Source of the DNA: Gammaproteobacteria bacterium | GTDB lineage: Bacteria > Pseudomonadota > Gammaproteobacteria > Pseudomonadales > Pseudohongiellaceae | Assembly (NCBI GenBank): GCA_017853205.1 | Contig: JAFMKB010000013.1 | Location: 1 to 46,171 of the forward strand | Length of the DNA: 46,171 nt | Reading direction: 5' to 3' | Shown here: piece by piece, positions 7,919-16,209 of the stretch | Layout: each line of letters opens with the position of its first letter | Numbering within the stretch: the first letter of the stretch is position 1 | Program-made: the position numbers and the translations under genes | The notes under the pieces: generated by a model | Told to the model about the DNA's origin: nothing | What the model saw: only the letters and a program-made list of their open reading frames with translations | Databases searched by the model: none

Positions 7919-9676
7919 CTAGGGCAGGGCGAAGGTGAGAATTAAATCACCTCCGCGTCTGCCACGGCTGCCGCCACCCGAAGCGACGGTGACGTATTCT
8001 TTGCCGTCGATCACATACAGGGCAGGGGAAGCAAAAATGCCCGATCCTGTGTTGAATTTCCAAAGCTCCTCGCCTGTCGCCGCATCATAGGCGTAAAAAT
8101 AGCCGGCTGTGTTACTTCCTGCACCGACAAACACGACGCCTCCTGCCGTTACTACAGCACCTGCCTGACCGTAGCCTTCGAATATTTGACGCCACACTAG
8201 CTCACCGGTGGTTGGATCGTAGGCAGAGAAATAGCCCATCGGGTCTCGCCCTGAGCGGAACGGTTGGTCTATCGCATTCACGTATAACAGCCCCGTGAGA
8301 GGACTGTAGGCGATTGGCGCATAATTGGAGCCACCGCCATAGCCTGGAGCGAAAATCTGATTCGGGCCGATCGGGGTGAATTGCTCGACCAAGTGATATT
8401 CCTCGAGTTGCTCGGCTGGAATGTTAATCGGATAGACAGGCGAGACCGGCTCCATGCGCTCGCCGTTGGCCTTGTGCGGGATTGGCTGCGTAGGCCATGG
8501 CTCTTCGCCTTCGGTGTCGGTTTCGGTCGACACGGCAATCTCCGGAATCGGATGCACTGGTTGTCCAGTCTCCCGATCAAGAATATAAAGCCAGCCATTC
8601 TTGCTCGCCTGCGCCAACGCTTTCACCTGAATGCCGTCGACCAACATGTCAAACAACACGGGCTGGTTGCCCGAGTCGTAATCCCAGACGTCGTGATGTA
8701 CCTGCTGGTAGTACCACTCGAGTTTGCCGGTGTCGAGCGTTAGCGCGATGATCGCGTTGGTAAATAAATTTATGCCGTCGCGTTTGGCGCTGTTGCCAAA
8801 GGGGTTGCCCACGGCAAAATAGACAAGGCCAACCTCGGGATCTATAGAGGGTGTTTCCCAAATGCCCCCGCCGTTACGCTCGCCACCAACCCACGTTGGA
8901 CCGGCGATATCCCATCCCTGATCGGTCTCGTCTTGCGGCACAGTATTAAAGTGCCATTCGACTTTTCCGGTTTTTGCATTCACTGCCAGCACGTAGCCTC
9001 CGGCAATGTGACTTTCGCTGCGTGTGGTCCCAATGTAGAGCATGCCGTTATGAATTTGCGGTGCCGTTGTAAACCAGTATCCAACGGAAATTGCCGTTTC
9101 AATGCTCGGGTCTTTGAGATGCAGCACGTCGAGAATCACCGAGGCCATGCCGCCGTCGCCAAAGCTTTCAATCGGCTCGCCGGTTTTCGCATCGAGCGCA
9201 AAAATAAAAGAGCCTGCCGCGGTGTAGACAACGCCGTCATCGACTACGACTCCGCGGTGCCTAAAAATATAGCCTTCGCGGCGGCCACCGCCGAGTTTGC
9301 CGCTAACGTTGTATTCCCACAGGAGATGACCGTCGGTGGCATTAGTTGCGTAGACGCTGCCGCGCGCATCGGTCACATACATGATCCCGTCGACAATAAT
9401 TGGCGTGGTCTGATTGCTCACGCCATCGATAACGCCATGTTGGAAAAGCCATGCTGGTTTTAATAACGCGACATTCTCGGGAGTGATCTGATCGCTTGGC
9501 GTAAAGCGCGTGCCGGCTAAATCAAAATTGTGCAAGGGCCATTCGAGTGTGCGCACAGTCGACGCTTTTGGCGGGCTATCTTTTTCGATGACGATGCTCG
9601 CTGTGCAGCCGCCAAGAGCGGCGCAGGCAACTAGAATAAGACAGGTGGCGAGAGTCTTAGCGGCGCGCGTGTTCAT
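7919..9676 (-). CDS. PQQ-type quinoprotein dehydrogenase, predicted lipoprotein
   Basis: A 585-residue beta-propeller dehydrogenase. The lipobox LGGC at 21-24 makes it a lipoprotein exposed to the periplasm. Propeller W-motifs are clear: VYATNATDGHLLWEY, GYVLAVNAKTGKVEW, YAYDAATGEELWKFNTG. The catalytic Asp region is VHHDVWDYDSGNQPVLFD, matching methanol/ethanol dehydrogenases, and NGWLYILDRETG follows. No cysteine is visible after the lipobox, so the vicinal disulfide of classical alcohol dehydrogenases is missing, as is any haem-binding domain. Substrate is unknown; alcohols or sugars are the family range. Its ATG overlaps the TGA of the esterase gene (9673-9676), so the two are translationally coupled. 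Electrons could pass to the dihaem cytochrome encoded at 14160-15062, but that link is inference. Confidence 0.88.
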   Translation of the reverse strand: MNTRAAKTLATCLILVACAALGGCTASIVIEKDSPPKASTVRTLEWPLHNFDLAGTRFTPSDQITPENVALLKPAWLFQHGVIDGVSNQTTPIIVDGIMYVTDARGSVYATNATDGHLLWEYNVSGKLGGGRREGYIFRHRGVVVDDGVVYTAAGSFIFALDAKTGEPIESFGDGGMASVILDVLHLKDPSIETAISVGYWFTTAPQIHNGMLYIGTTRSESHIAGGYVLAVNAKTGKVEWHFNTVPQDETDQGWDIAGPTWVGGERNGGGIWETPSIDPEVGLVYFAVGNPFGNSAKRDGINLFTNAIIALTLDTGKLEWYYQQVHHDVWDYDSGNQPVLFDMLVDGIQVKALAQASKNGWLYILDRETGQPVHPIPEIAVSTETDTEGEEPWPTQPIPHKANGERMEPVSPVYPINIPAEQLEEYHLVEQFTPIGPNQIFAPGYGGGSNYAPIAYSPLTGLLYVNAIDQPFRSGRDPMGYFSAYDPTTGELVWRQIFEGYGQAGAVVTAGGVVFVGAGSNTAGYFYAYDAATGEELWKFNTGSGIFASPALYVIDGKEYVTVASGGGSRGRRGGDLILTFALP

Positions 9677-10527
9677 TGTTTGTGCCCCACGATGTTAAAG
9701 AAATCGATAAACTTCTGCATGTTATTGGCGTCCTGCGAGATTAGCAGCGAATGGTCGCCCCCTTCGATCTCGACATACAGGTGCTGCATGCCGCGCGCCG
9801 CCATCCCAGCGACCCACGTGCGAGTCGCAAAAACAGGCACTAACTCGTCTTGATCACCCTGTAAAATGAAGATCGGGAGGTGAGCAATCTTATCGAGCAA
9901 TTCGTCCATCGGCGCCGAGATTGCCGGTGCTGGTGCCGCGACTCCCAGCGCGGCGAAGACCTCGGGGTGTTTGGCGGCGAGATGAATCGTGCCGCCACCA
10001 CCCATGGAGTGACCCCAGAGAAAAATACGGTCGCTGTCTATGCGCAGCTCATCGCGAACGAGTTCAAGCACATTCATGACGTCTTGCTCGCTATAGATAC
10101 CGTCCTGCGGGTCCTCCGCGGGCCTTGATCCATACCAGCCCTCGCGAATATACCCTAGCGGTGTCACCACCGCGTAGCCGCTTTCTTCCGCTTGATCGAG
10201 CAGACCGTGATACCCCATAAGCCAGTCATAGCTGCGGCCAAGGCCGTGAAGAGAAACTAGAAGAGGGAGCGATTCGGTGCCGTTCGGGTCGTAAGACGAG
10301 GGCACGAAAATAGCGTAGGGAAGTGTCTCGCCAGTAGGCTTGAAAACATAGCTTCGGTGCTGCACCCGTGGGTCGTCGATGTGACTCTCGTCGTCTGCCG
10401 AGGTGCGTTCAGCGAATGCAGCCGGTGCGAAGGTGAGGACGGCGGTTGTAAGGACGGCAGGAACGAGGACTGCACGCACGAGGTCTGTAGGAAAGAAGGC
10501 TAAGATCAATCGAGAATAAAACGACAT
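9673..10527 (-). CDS. exported alpha/beta-hydrolase, PHB-depolymerase/feruloyl-esterase-like
   Basis: The protein has 284 residues with a signal peptide ending AFA-ER near residue 39. The fold is alpha/beta hydrolase: LPLLVSLHGLG carries the oxyanion-hole HG, the nucleophile elbow is GHSMGGGG with Ser in G-x-S-x-G, the acid is likely in FILQGDQDELVPV and the histidine in EGGDHS near the C-terminus. This is the layout of the Esterase PHB family and related prolyl-oligopeptidase-like esterases (poly-hydroxyalkanoate or feruloyl ester hydrolysis). The substrate cannot be fixed from sequence. AAGGAG lies upstream of the start. It is the third gene of the SurE–DUF1857–esterase–quinoprotein operon and overlaps the quinoprotein start by four bases. 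An ester hydrolase releasing an alcohol for the adjacent dehydrogenase would be a sensible pairing. Confidence 0.85.
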   Translation of the reverse strand: MSFYSRLILAFFPTDLVRAVLVPAVLTTAVLTFAPAAFAERTSADDESHIDDPRVQHRSYVFKPTGETLPYAIFVPSSYDPNGTESLPLLVSLHGLGRSYDWLMGYHGLLDQAEESGYAVVTPLGYIREGWYGSRPAEDPQDGIYSEQDVMNVLELVRDELRIDSDRIFLWGHSMGGGGTIHLAAKHPEVFAALGVAAPAPAISAPMDELLDKIAHLPIFILQGDQDELVPVFATRTWVAGMAARGMQHLYVEIEGGDHSLLISQDANNMQKFIDFFNIVGHKQ

Positions 10528-10577
10528 GGGGTTGCTCCTTTGTAAATGACGCGCTCGCTAATTCATTTATTGACTCA

Positions 10578-11096
10578 TTAGTTAACCAACGCGGTAAACG
10601 AATCATTTTCGGCCATCACTCGAATCAATTTGATCGCATCGTTGTCGAGTCTGGCATAGGCTGCTTTTAGATGCTCAGCAATATCGACCGCTTGATGTTC
10701 TTCGGGCAGTTCGCGGCGATAGCAAAAGCGAACAAAAAGATAACCCGCCTCAGGCTCTTCAATCGTTGCCTCGCTCTCGGCATGGATCTGCGGTTTATCC
10801 CGATGAGTTTTGGTGAGCACGCGCGATTCGTGCTCTAGCATTACATCTTCGTAAAAATGTGAATCACCCGCGCTGATCTCGCGAACAAAACTATCGCCGT
10901 TCTGCGGATGCGTGAAACATTCGATACCTTCGATGAATCGCTGGGGGCTGCGGGCTCGGAGCACCAGTCCCTCCCAGAGATGCGCGCGACTTATGTCGGT
11001 GCTGCTGGGATTCTCAGGCTCGTTTACTTGCACGATGTGCTCGAATTCGAGAAAGCCATTTTTAGGCATTGCGACGTCTGTCTTCGAATCAGTCAA
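10578..11096 (-). CDS. DUF1857-like (SRPBCC/AtaL-type) small protein
   Basis: A 172-residue soluble protein with no signal peptide, so cytoplasmic. Its opening pattern of GFLEFEHIVQVNEP, then RAHLWEGLVLRARSPQRFIEGIE, resembles DUF1857 proteins, which are small START/SRPBCC-fold domains also called AtaL-like. Members of that superfamily bind hydrophobic ligands in a cavity, and the precise role of the DUF1857 group is not known to me. The start overlaps the end of the SurE gene by eight bases, which implies translational coupling; the esterase follows after 50 bases. Being cytoplasmic among three exported products is odd for the operon. The family assignment rests on pattern memory rather than alignment. 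Confidence 0.7.
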   Translation of the reverse strand: MTDSKTDVAMPKNGFLEFEHIVQVNEPENPSSTDISRAHLWEGLVLRARSPQRFIEGIECFTHPQNGDSFVREISAGDSHFYEDVMLEHESRVLTKTHRDKPQIHAESEATIEEPEAGYLFVRFCYRRELPEEHQAVDIAEHLKAAYARLDNDAIKLIRVMAENDSFTALVN

Positions 11097-11931
11097 GCGT
11101 CAGTCCCCACGCTTCAACCTCACTCAGCATTTCGTGTGCGGTCCAGTCGAATTTAAGCGGCGTGATGGTGGCATAACCATTTTGATAGGCGTAGGTGTCG
11201 TTCGCGGAATCTAGCGCTCGGTTGCCGACGTAAGCTGTCTCGAATTGACTGACCTCGCCGTCTGTGCGCGTGAGTTCGTAAGGAGAAAACTTGAGATAGG
11301 ATTCGCCCATGGGGCGTACCGCGACCCCTTTGAGCTCGCCGCCCGGCACATTAATCGAGATTACAATGCCTTCGGGCGCGCCCTCGCGCTGATACTTTGC
11401 GACTAGCTGCCGAGTAAGATTTACCGTGACAGCGGTATCGACATTGGCGGTGTCCTGTGACACGGCGATCGCGGGAACGCCCTGATAAATAGCTTCCATC
11501 GCTGCGCCCACGGTGCCGGAAAGATGTGATACATCGCCAACATTGGCGCCTTGGTTAATACCTGAGACGACGAGATCGAACGGGTCGTCTTTGCCAAGAT
11601 GCAAAAGCCCAAAGCGGACCGCGTCGGCAGGACGTCCGTCGACTGCATAGCCAAAAAACTCGCCGTCTGCCGAAATTCGCTCGACTCTGCGCGAGCCGCC
11701 ATCGGTCGATTGGCTGCTACCTGACTTGTTCGTGTCTGGCGCCGACACCACAATCTCGACATCGTCGAGCGTCGCCAGCCCATCGCGCAGCGCATGGATA
11801 AGCGGCGAATTGATTCCGTCGTCGTTCGATATCAGTATGCGGTAGGAGTCGGCAAAGACTGAAGTGCATGCGACTAGGCATGAGGTAAGGGTGAGTAATC
11901 TGAGGCTGAGTAATCTTAAGGGCTGGCGCAT
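11089..11931 (-). CDS. surE: SurE-family 5'/3'-nucleotidase with export signal
   Basis: The protein has 280 residues. The SurE fold is plain: RILISNDDGINSP with the metal-binding Asp pair, VSAPDTNKSGSSQS with the ligand Asn/Ser, and DLVVSGINQGANVGD followed by SGTVGAAMEA. SurE hydrolyses nucleoside monophosphates and sometimes polyphosphate. Unlike cytosolic SurE, this one has an N-terminal hydrophobic stretch (residues 8-27) ending VFA-DS, so it is probably exported. LVAC and LTSC also fit a lipobox, so a lipoprotein is possible. It is not next to pcm or rpoS as the housekeeping copy usually is, so it is likely a second, extracytoplasmic phosphatase. It heads the leftward operon and is divergent from a second exported phosphatase at 12065. 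Confidence 0.9.
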   Translation of the reverse strand: MRQPLRLLSLRLLTLTSCLVACTSVFADSYRILISNDDGINSPLIHALRDGLATLDDVEIVVSAPDTNKSGSSQSTDGGSRRVERISADGEFFGYAVDGRPADAVRFGLLHLGKDDPFDLVVSGINQGANVGDVSHLSGTVGAAMEAIYQGVPAIAVSQDTANVDTAVTVNLTRQLVAKYQREGAPEGIVISINVPGGELKGVAVRPMGESYLKFSPYELTRTDGEVSQFETAYVGNRALDSANDTYAYQNGYATITPLKFDWTAHEMLSEVEAWGLTLD

Positions 11932-12064
11932 CGCAATTGACTTCCTTGTGTAAAAAATCAGAGGGCGTAAGCAATATAGACCAACTCTGCGTATTATTAC
12001 CAGCCACGGGGTGCTAAGTGCGCCTACAGCTGGCCCAACGACGAGATGAACAGCAGGATTAACA

Positions 12065-12907
12065 ATGTGTAGAAAAATACTTAGACAAGGGGTCGCGGCG
12101 GCGGCAATAGTGGGTACGCTAACTACATCGGTTGTGGCTGCCGAGCCAGAGCCAAGGGCAGAACAAGCCGACTTGTTTAATCCCTTGCTCTACGCTATCG
12201 CGTGGCGCCAAACTGCGGCCGAATTTCGCGCGCTTTACTATCAGGGCTTTGCGCTGGCGCAGCTGCGAGTCGAACAAGCACTCGCTGCGCGTGAGGCAGG
12301 CATGCTCGATGATGCGCGTCCTCTTGCGGTGATCACCGATGTCGACGAAACCGTGCTCTTATCAGGCGCCTACTGGGGACAGCTTATTGCCGACGGCGGC
12401 GATTTCTTCGATGACGCCACGTGGGATGCCTGGGTGCCGAGTAATCAGTTTGTTGCAAGTCCTGGCGCGCTCGAGTTTGCTGCATTTTGCGAGACAAACA
12501 ATGTGACGCTTTTCTTTGTCACGAATCGCGATCAGGGTGAGGCGACCTTCGAGCTCGCGCTGGCAAATTTACAGGCCGCGGGGTTTGATAACGCGCGTGC
12601 CGACCATCTCCGCGTCCTGCGCGATACGTCTAACAAGGAGGCCGTGCAGGCGCAGATTCGAGCTGACTTCCACGTAGTCGCTTCGCTCGGCGACAACCTC
12701 AATGACTTCGCGCGGCGCTATTATGTCACCGATGTGGCGACGCGCGAGGCGTTAATGCACGAAGACGCTGCTCGCTTTGGCGCTGATTATATCGTGTTCC
12801 CCAATCCGACAGATGGCCACTGGATTCGCGCGATCTTCGGCGAATCAGAACCGGCGCCAACTGACATGAACCGCCGCATACTGCGCGATGCAGCGCTGGG
12901 CCGCTAG
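12065..12907 (+). CDS. exported class C (HAD) acid phosphatase, e(P4)/OlpA-like
   Basis: A 280-residue HAD-superfamily phosphatase. The signal peptide covers about residues 1-26 (VVA-AE). Motif I is TDVDETVLLS at 91-100, with both catalytic aspartates (92 and 94). Motif II is in LFFVTNRDQ, and the C-terminal acidic motif is SLGDNLNDF. These are hallmarks of the acid phosphatase B/C group that includes lipoprotein e(P4), which dephosphorylates nucleotides such as NMN at the cell surface. The only early cysteine is residue 2, so there is no lipobox and the protein is probably soluble in the periplasm. It is divergent from the exported SurE gene across 133 bases, so the two may share a control region for phosphate or nucleotide scavenging. 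Confidence 0.9.
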   Translation: MCRKILRQGVAAAAIVGTLTTSVVAAEPEPRAEQADLFNPLLYAIAWRQTAAEFRALYYQGFALAQLRVEQALAAREAGMLDDARPLAVITDVDETVLLSGAYWGQLIADGGDFFDDATWDAWVPSNQFVASPGALEFAAFCETNNVTLFFVTNRDQGEATFELALANLQAAGFDNARADHLRVLRDTSNKEAVQAQIRADFHVVASLGDNLNDFARRYYVTDVATREALMHEDAARFGADYIVFPNPTDGHWIRAIFGESEPAPTDMNRRILRDAALGR

Positions 12908-12998
12908 AACTCGACACCACTTTCGTGCCGACCTATTATGTCGTTCTCGCGCATGGCGGCGACACACTTTTTCTAATTACTTACGCAGAGACCGCTCG

Positions 12999-14093
12999 AT
13001 GAACCCCGATATTCTGTTTACCCCATTTACTAGCCCTAAACTTACTCTCAAAAATCGCGTTGCCATGGCACCAATGACTCGACAGTTTTCGCCAGACGGT
13101 GTCCCCGACGACGCAGTGTTGCAGTACTACAAACGCCGCGCCGAGAACGAGGTTGGTCTCATCATCACCGAAGGCACGACGGTCAATCACAAGGCGGCCT
13201 CCAACGAAGTGCGCATTCCTGGTTTCCACGGGAAAGCACTCGATAGCTGGCATAAAATTGTCGAGGCGGTTCATGCAGCCGGCGGTAAGATAGCGCCACA
13301 ACTCTGGCACCAGGGCGGCATGCGTCGACCAGGCGAGGGCGCTTATCCAGACTATCCGTCTGCTACGCCATCGGGCTTAGTAGGGCCGGGCAAAAAGGTC
13401 TATGAAGCGCTCAGCAATGCGGAGATTGATGACCTCATCGCTGCGTTCACACAGGCGGCAAAAGATTCAAAAGATCTAGGCTTTGATACGCTCGAGTTGC
13501 ACGGTGCTCATGGGTATCTCATCGATAACTTTTTTTGGGAAGGCACAAACCAACGCGAGGATCAGTACGGCGGTTCGCTCGTTAAGCGCACGCGTTTTGC
13601 GACCGACATCGTGCAAAGCATTCGCGCCGAAATCGGCGACGATTATCCGATCATTCTCCGATTTTCGCAGTGGAAGCAGCAGGACTTCACTGCGCGTCTC
13701 GCGCCGAGTCTCGAAGAACTCGAACAGTTCGTGCAGCCGCTCTCAGCGGCTGGCGTCGACATTTTTCACTGCAGTACACGTCGATTTTGGGAACCCGAGT
13801 TCGAAGGTTCTGACCTCAATCTCGCGGGCTGGGTCAAGAAGATCACCGGCAAGCCAACGATTAGCGTTGGCAGCGTCGGTTTAACTGAGGAATTTATTGC
13901 GACTTACCGCGGCGGCGAAGCCGAGGTTGCAAGCATTGACGATCTAATCACGCGTATGGAGGCTGACGAGTTCGACATGATTGCCGTTGGTCGTGCGCTT
14001 ATCGCAAACCCCGACTGGGTCACTAAAGTGCGCGCAGGTAAATTCGATGAGTTGGTCACTTATAATCAAGAAATGCTGAGCCAGCTCATTTAG
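12999..14093 (+). CDS. NADH:flavin oxidoreductase, old yellow enzyme family
   Basis: This is a 364-residue TIM-barrel flavoenzyme. The start at 12999 is chosen because the family begins LFTPFTSPKLTLKNRVAMAPMTR; an upstream GTG-type extension from 12888 would overlap the phosphatase gene and adds unrelated residues. Markers include LIITEGT, the substrate region GAHGYLIDNFFWEGTNQREDQYGG, a FRFSQWK segment, TISVGSVGL and the FMN phosphate region FDMIAVGRALIANPDW. Enzymes of this family reduce alpha,beta-unsaturated carbonyls or related compounds with NAD(P)H in the cytoplasm. The natural substrate cannot be read from the sequence. No strong Shine-Dalgarno is visible. It lies between the phosphatase and cytochrome genes on the same strand, but gaps of 66-91 bases leave operon structure open. 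Confidence 0.92.
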   Translation: MNPDILFTPFTSPKLTLKNRVAMAPMTRQFSPDGVPDDAVLQYYKRRAENEVGLIITEGTTVNHKAASNEVRIPGFHGKALDSWHKIVEAVHAAGGKIAPQLWHQGGMRRPGEGAYPDYPSATPSGLVGPGKKVYEALSNAEIDDLIAAFTQAAKDSKDLGFDTLELHGAHGYLIDNFFWEGTNQREDQYGGSLVKRTRFATDIVQSIRAEIGDDYPIILRFSQWKQQDFTARLAPSLEELEQFVQPLSAAGVDIFHCSTRRFWEPEFEGSDLNLAGWVKKITGKPTISVGSVGLTEEFIATYRGGEAEVASIDDLITRMEADEFDMIAVGRALIANPDWVTKVRAGKFDELVTYNQEMLSQLI

Positions 14094-14159
14094 CGGCGAA
14101 GCGTCTTTTTATGCGGAAATCAGGCGTAAATTGAAAGGAATAAGAGGGAGGCGAATGGA

Positions 14160-15062
14160 ATGAGACGGTGGCCGTTACGCAGAAGAATATTCGCGATTTG
14201 CGTGGCGGCCGTTGCGGTCTTTGCCTATTTTTTACTCGCGACCCCGCCTGTCGATGACACCGCTGCAATTTCAAGCAGCGAGGATGCTATTGCCCGCGGT
14301 GCCTATTTGGTTAACGCGGGCGGCTGTGTGAGTTGTCATTTAACGGTTAACGACGATGGCTCAACCGACTCGACGGTTCTTAGTGGCGGCCACGCGTTGG
14401 TTACCGATTTTGGTACTTTCTATGCGCCCAATATTACGCCGGACGTCGACACGGGCATCGGTAACTGGCGGGCACAGGATTTTTTGCGTGCGCTTCAGCA
14501 TGGGCGCGCACCCGAGGGCAGCTTTTATTTCCCGGCGTTCCCTTATCGCTCTTACGCCGGTCTGAATGATCAGGATGTTCTCGACATCGGTGCGTATCTC
14601 TTGTCACTTGATCCGGTTAACAATGCTGTTCCTGAGCATGAAACACCGTGGTGGCTTTCGCGTTTTGCTCTGGTAGGCTGGAATTTGTTGGCTGACCTGT
14701 CAGGCGGAAAAGAACCCGAACTGATTTCGGAGCAAGAGGATTCCTTACTGATTGAACGCGGCGCCTATCTTGCGCGAAATCTCGGACATTGTGGTGAGTG
14801 TCATACGCCACGCAACGGTCTGGGTATTTCGCAGCTCGCGCGGGAATTTTCGGGCGCACAGATAGGTGAGGATAAAATCGAGGCGATTGACCGCGCGGCT
14901 TTAGAAGACTGGGACCGTAGCAGTTTTGATTTATTCTTACTGCTAGGGATGAAACCCGATTCAGATTTTGTCGGCGGCGACATGAGCGATGTGATAGAGC
15001 ACAATACGTCTCGCCTTACTGATGCCGACCGCCTCGCGCTAGCCGCGTTCTTCACGCGTTAG
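14160..15062 (+). CDS. membrane-anchored dihaem cytochrome c
   Basis: A 300-residue protein with one N-terminal membrane helix (residues 10-27) after a basic MRRWPLRRR start, followed by two cytochrome c domains. The haem sites are CVSCH at 56-60 and CGECH at 211-215. The sequence YAPNITPDVDTGIGNW around 88-103 and the spacing resemble cytochrome subunits of membrane-bound alcohol or gluconate dehydrogenases, which carry electrons from a periplasmic dehydrogenase to ubiquinone or an oxidase. Those usually have three haems; this has two. AGGGAGG lies at 14145-14151 before the start. No dehydrogenase subunit is adjacent on this strand, so the nearby quinoprotein at 7919-9676 is the only visible partner candidate. 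Confidence 0.9.
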   Translation: MRRWPLRRRIFAICVAAVAVFAYFLLATPPVDDTAAISSSEDAIARGAYLVNAGGCVSCHLTVNDDGSTDSTVLSGGHALVTDFGTFYAPNITPDVDTGIGNWRAQDFLRALQHGRAPEGSFYFPAFPYRSYAGLNDQDVLDIGAYLLSLDPVNNAVPEHETPWWLSRFALVGWNLLADLSGGKEPELISEQEDSLLIERGAYLARNLGHCGECHTPRNGLGISQLAREFSGAQIGEDKIEAIDRAALEDWDRSSFDLFLLLGMKPDSDFVGGDMSDVIEHNTSRLTDADRLALAAFFTR

Positions 15063-15084
15063 CGCTCGGGGTCGCTGTCGACAG

Positions 15085-15570
15085 TTAGTCGTTATCTACG
15101 CGGAATGTGTCATGACAGTCTCCGCATGAGCCGCCTAGTGCTCTAAAAGCACCGAGTGTCTGACCGCGGTCGCCAGTCGCAGCCAGATCTGCAAAGGCAT
15201 TGGCGTTGTTCATTAATGCCATAGCTTTATTTTCGAACTCTGACTTGTTTTCCCAGATCACGTCTAACGCTTCAGTTTCCACATCAAAGTTGCGTGTATC
15301 GTGCATAAAAACGTCGGGGATTGTCGGCGCGAGCGCTGCGATGCGGCGTCCGTTCTTCTCTGCCAGCGCGGCATCAAAAGGTGCGCCGCGCGCCATACCC
15401 GCAAGCGGCACCAAGTAAAAACGTAAAAGTTTGAATACTGACTGTCGCGTGTCGGCGGCGCTGGCTGCGACCTGCTCTGGAGTAGGTGCGTCTTGCGCGT
15501 TTGCTGTCGTTATTACCGTTGTGCTAAATACTGCTGCCGCGGTGGCTACTGCTAGCGCTTTTTTTATCAT
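15085..15570 (-). CDS. cytochrome c' (class II c-type cytochrome)
   Basis: The 161-residue protein has a signal peptide cleaved after ANA at residue 25, a helical body and a single C-terminal haem site CGDCH at 149-153, the class II cytochrome c layout. A GGSCGDCHDTFR end is typical. Family members bind NO or act as minor electron carriers in the periplasm. The start at 15570 is chosen for AAGGAAAAC just upstream and the clean signal peptide. A longer in-frame extension up to 15843 is basic and implausible. It converges with the dihaem cytochrome gene, with 22 bases between stops. Residues before CGDCH are AFRALGGS, and the sixth-ligand position cannot be judged without alignment. Confidence 0.9.
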   Translation of the reverse strand: MIKKALAVATAAAVFSTTVITTANAQDAPTPEQVAASAADTRQSVFKLLRFYLVPLAGMARGAPFDAALAEKNGRRIAALAPTIPDVFMHDTRNFDVETEALDVIWENKSEFENKAMALMNNANAFADLAATGDRGQTLGAFRALGGSCGDCHDTFRVDND

Positions 15571-15769
15571 TATTGTTTTCCTTAATTGGCGACTTAAAAG
15601 AGACTTCTTCGCGGATAAGTCTCGCCTAATGGCTCGCGTCGCGCAAGGGCGTAAAAAACTGCGTAGGGCGAAGTGGTGAGATAGCGATAACAACGAAAAA
15701 TACGCCGCGGCAAAGCATGCGCTGCCGCGGCGCATTGGTGGACAAGTTAGGGCTCCACCTAAAGCACGC

Positions 15770-16054
15770 CTAGCGGCGGGTGTAACCGTAGTAGTCGTCG
15801 CGACTTTTGAGAGGCGCAAGGAAAAAATAAAACACCCAAGCAAACCAAGACAGGCAGACCATCGCGATTAACCACGCGATCTTCTCATAGCCTGTCGTTT
15901 GATTTGATGTTGCGATTATCCAGAAAGGGGCGACCCAGATCAGAAAGACGACGAGTGCACCGAATACAGAGAAGGCCACAGAAAGAATGGGTATCGCGAT
16001 AATCAGTCCGATCAGGGTTAGGCCAAGAAGGCCGAGGGTTGAGAGAAATTTCAT
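15770..16054 (-). CDS. small integral membrane protein, unknown function
   Basis: A 94-residue protein with about three hydrophobic helices (residues 4-24, 26-48 and 58-78), a short loop ATSNQTTGYEK and a basic, tyrosine-rich tail SRDDYYGYTRR. The start at 16054 gives MKFLSTLGLLG and fits better than an upstream in-frame start at 16108, which adds a polar extension. I recognise no family. It lies about 200 bases upstream of the cytochrome c' gene on the same strand, so co-transcription is possible but unproven. Coding is supported by the coherent amphipathic pattern and by the absence of an overlapping competitor. Confidence 0.65.
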   Translation of the reverse strand: MKFLSTLGLLGLTLIGLIIAIPILSVAFSVFGALVVFLIWVAPFWIIATSNQTTGYEKIAWLIAMVCLSWFAWVFYFFLAPLKSRDDYYGYTRR

Positions 16055-16209
16055 ACTACGTACTCCGCATTCATCAAGATATGATGAGTGATGCGAGTAT
16101 CGTGCCAAGTGCGTTCTATGGCGTGATTGCGGGGCTTACGCGTTTCCTTCTCGGAGGGGTCTAGTCTTATTCGCCAAATTTTGATTTATCTCGCTACGAA
16201 GATCGTGGT

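Noticed and set aside
8933..9463. 176-codon plus-strand frame
   Set aside because: Antisense to the quinoprotein gene; no start signal or known motif.
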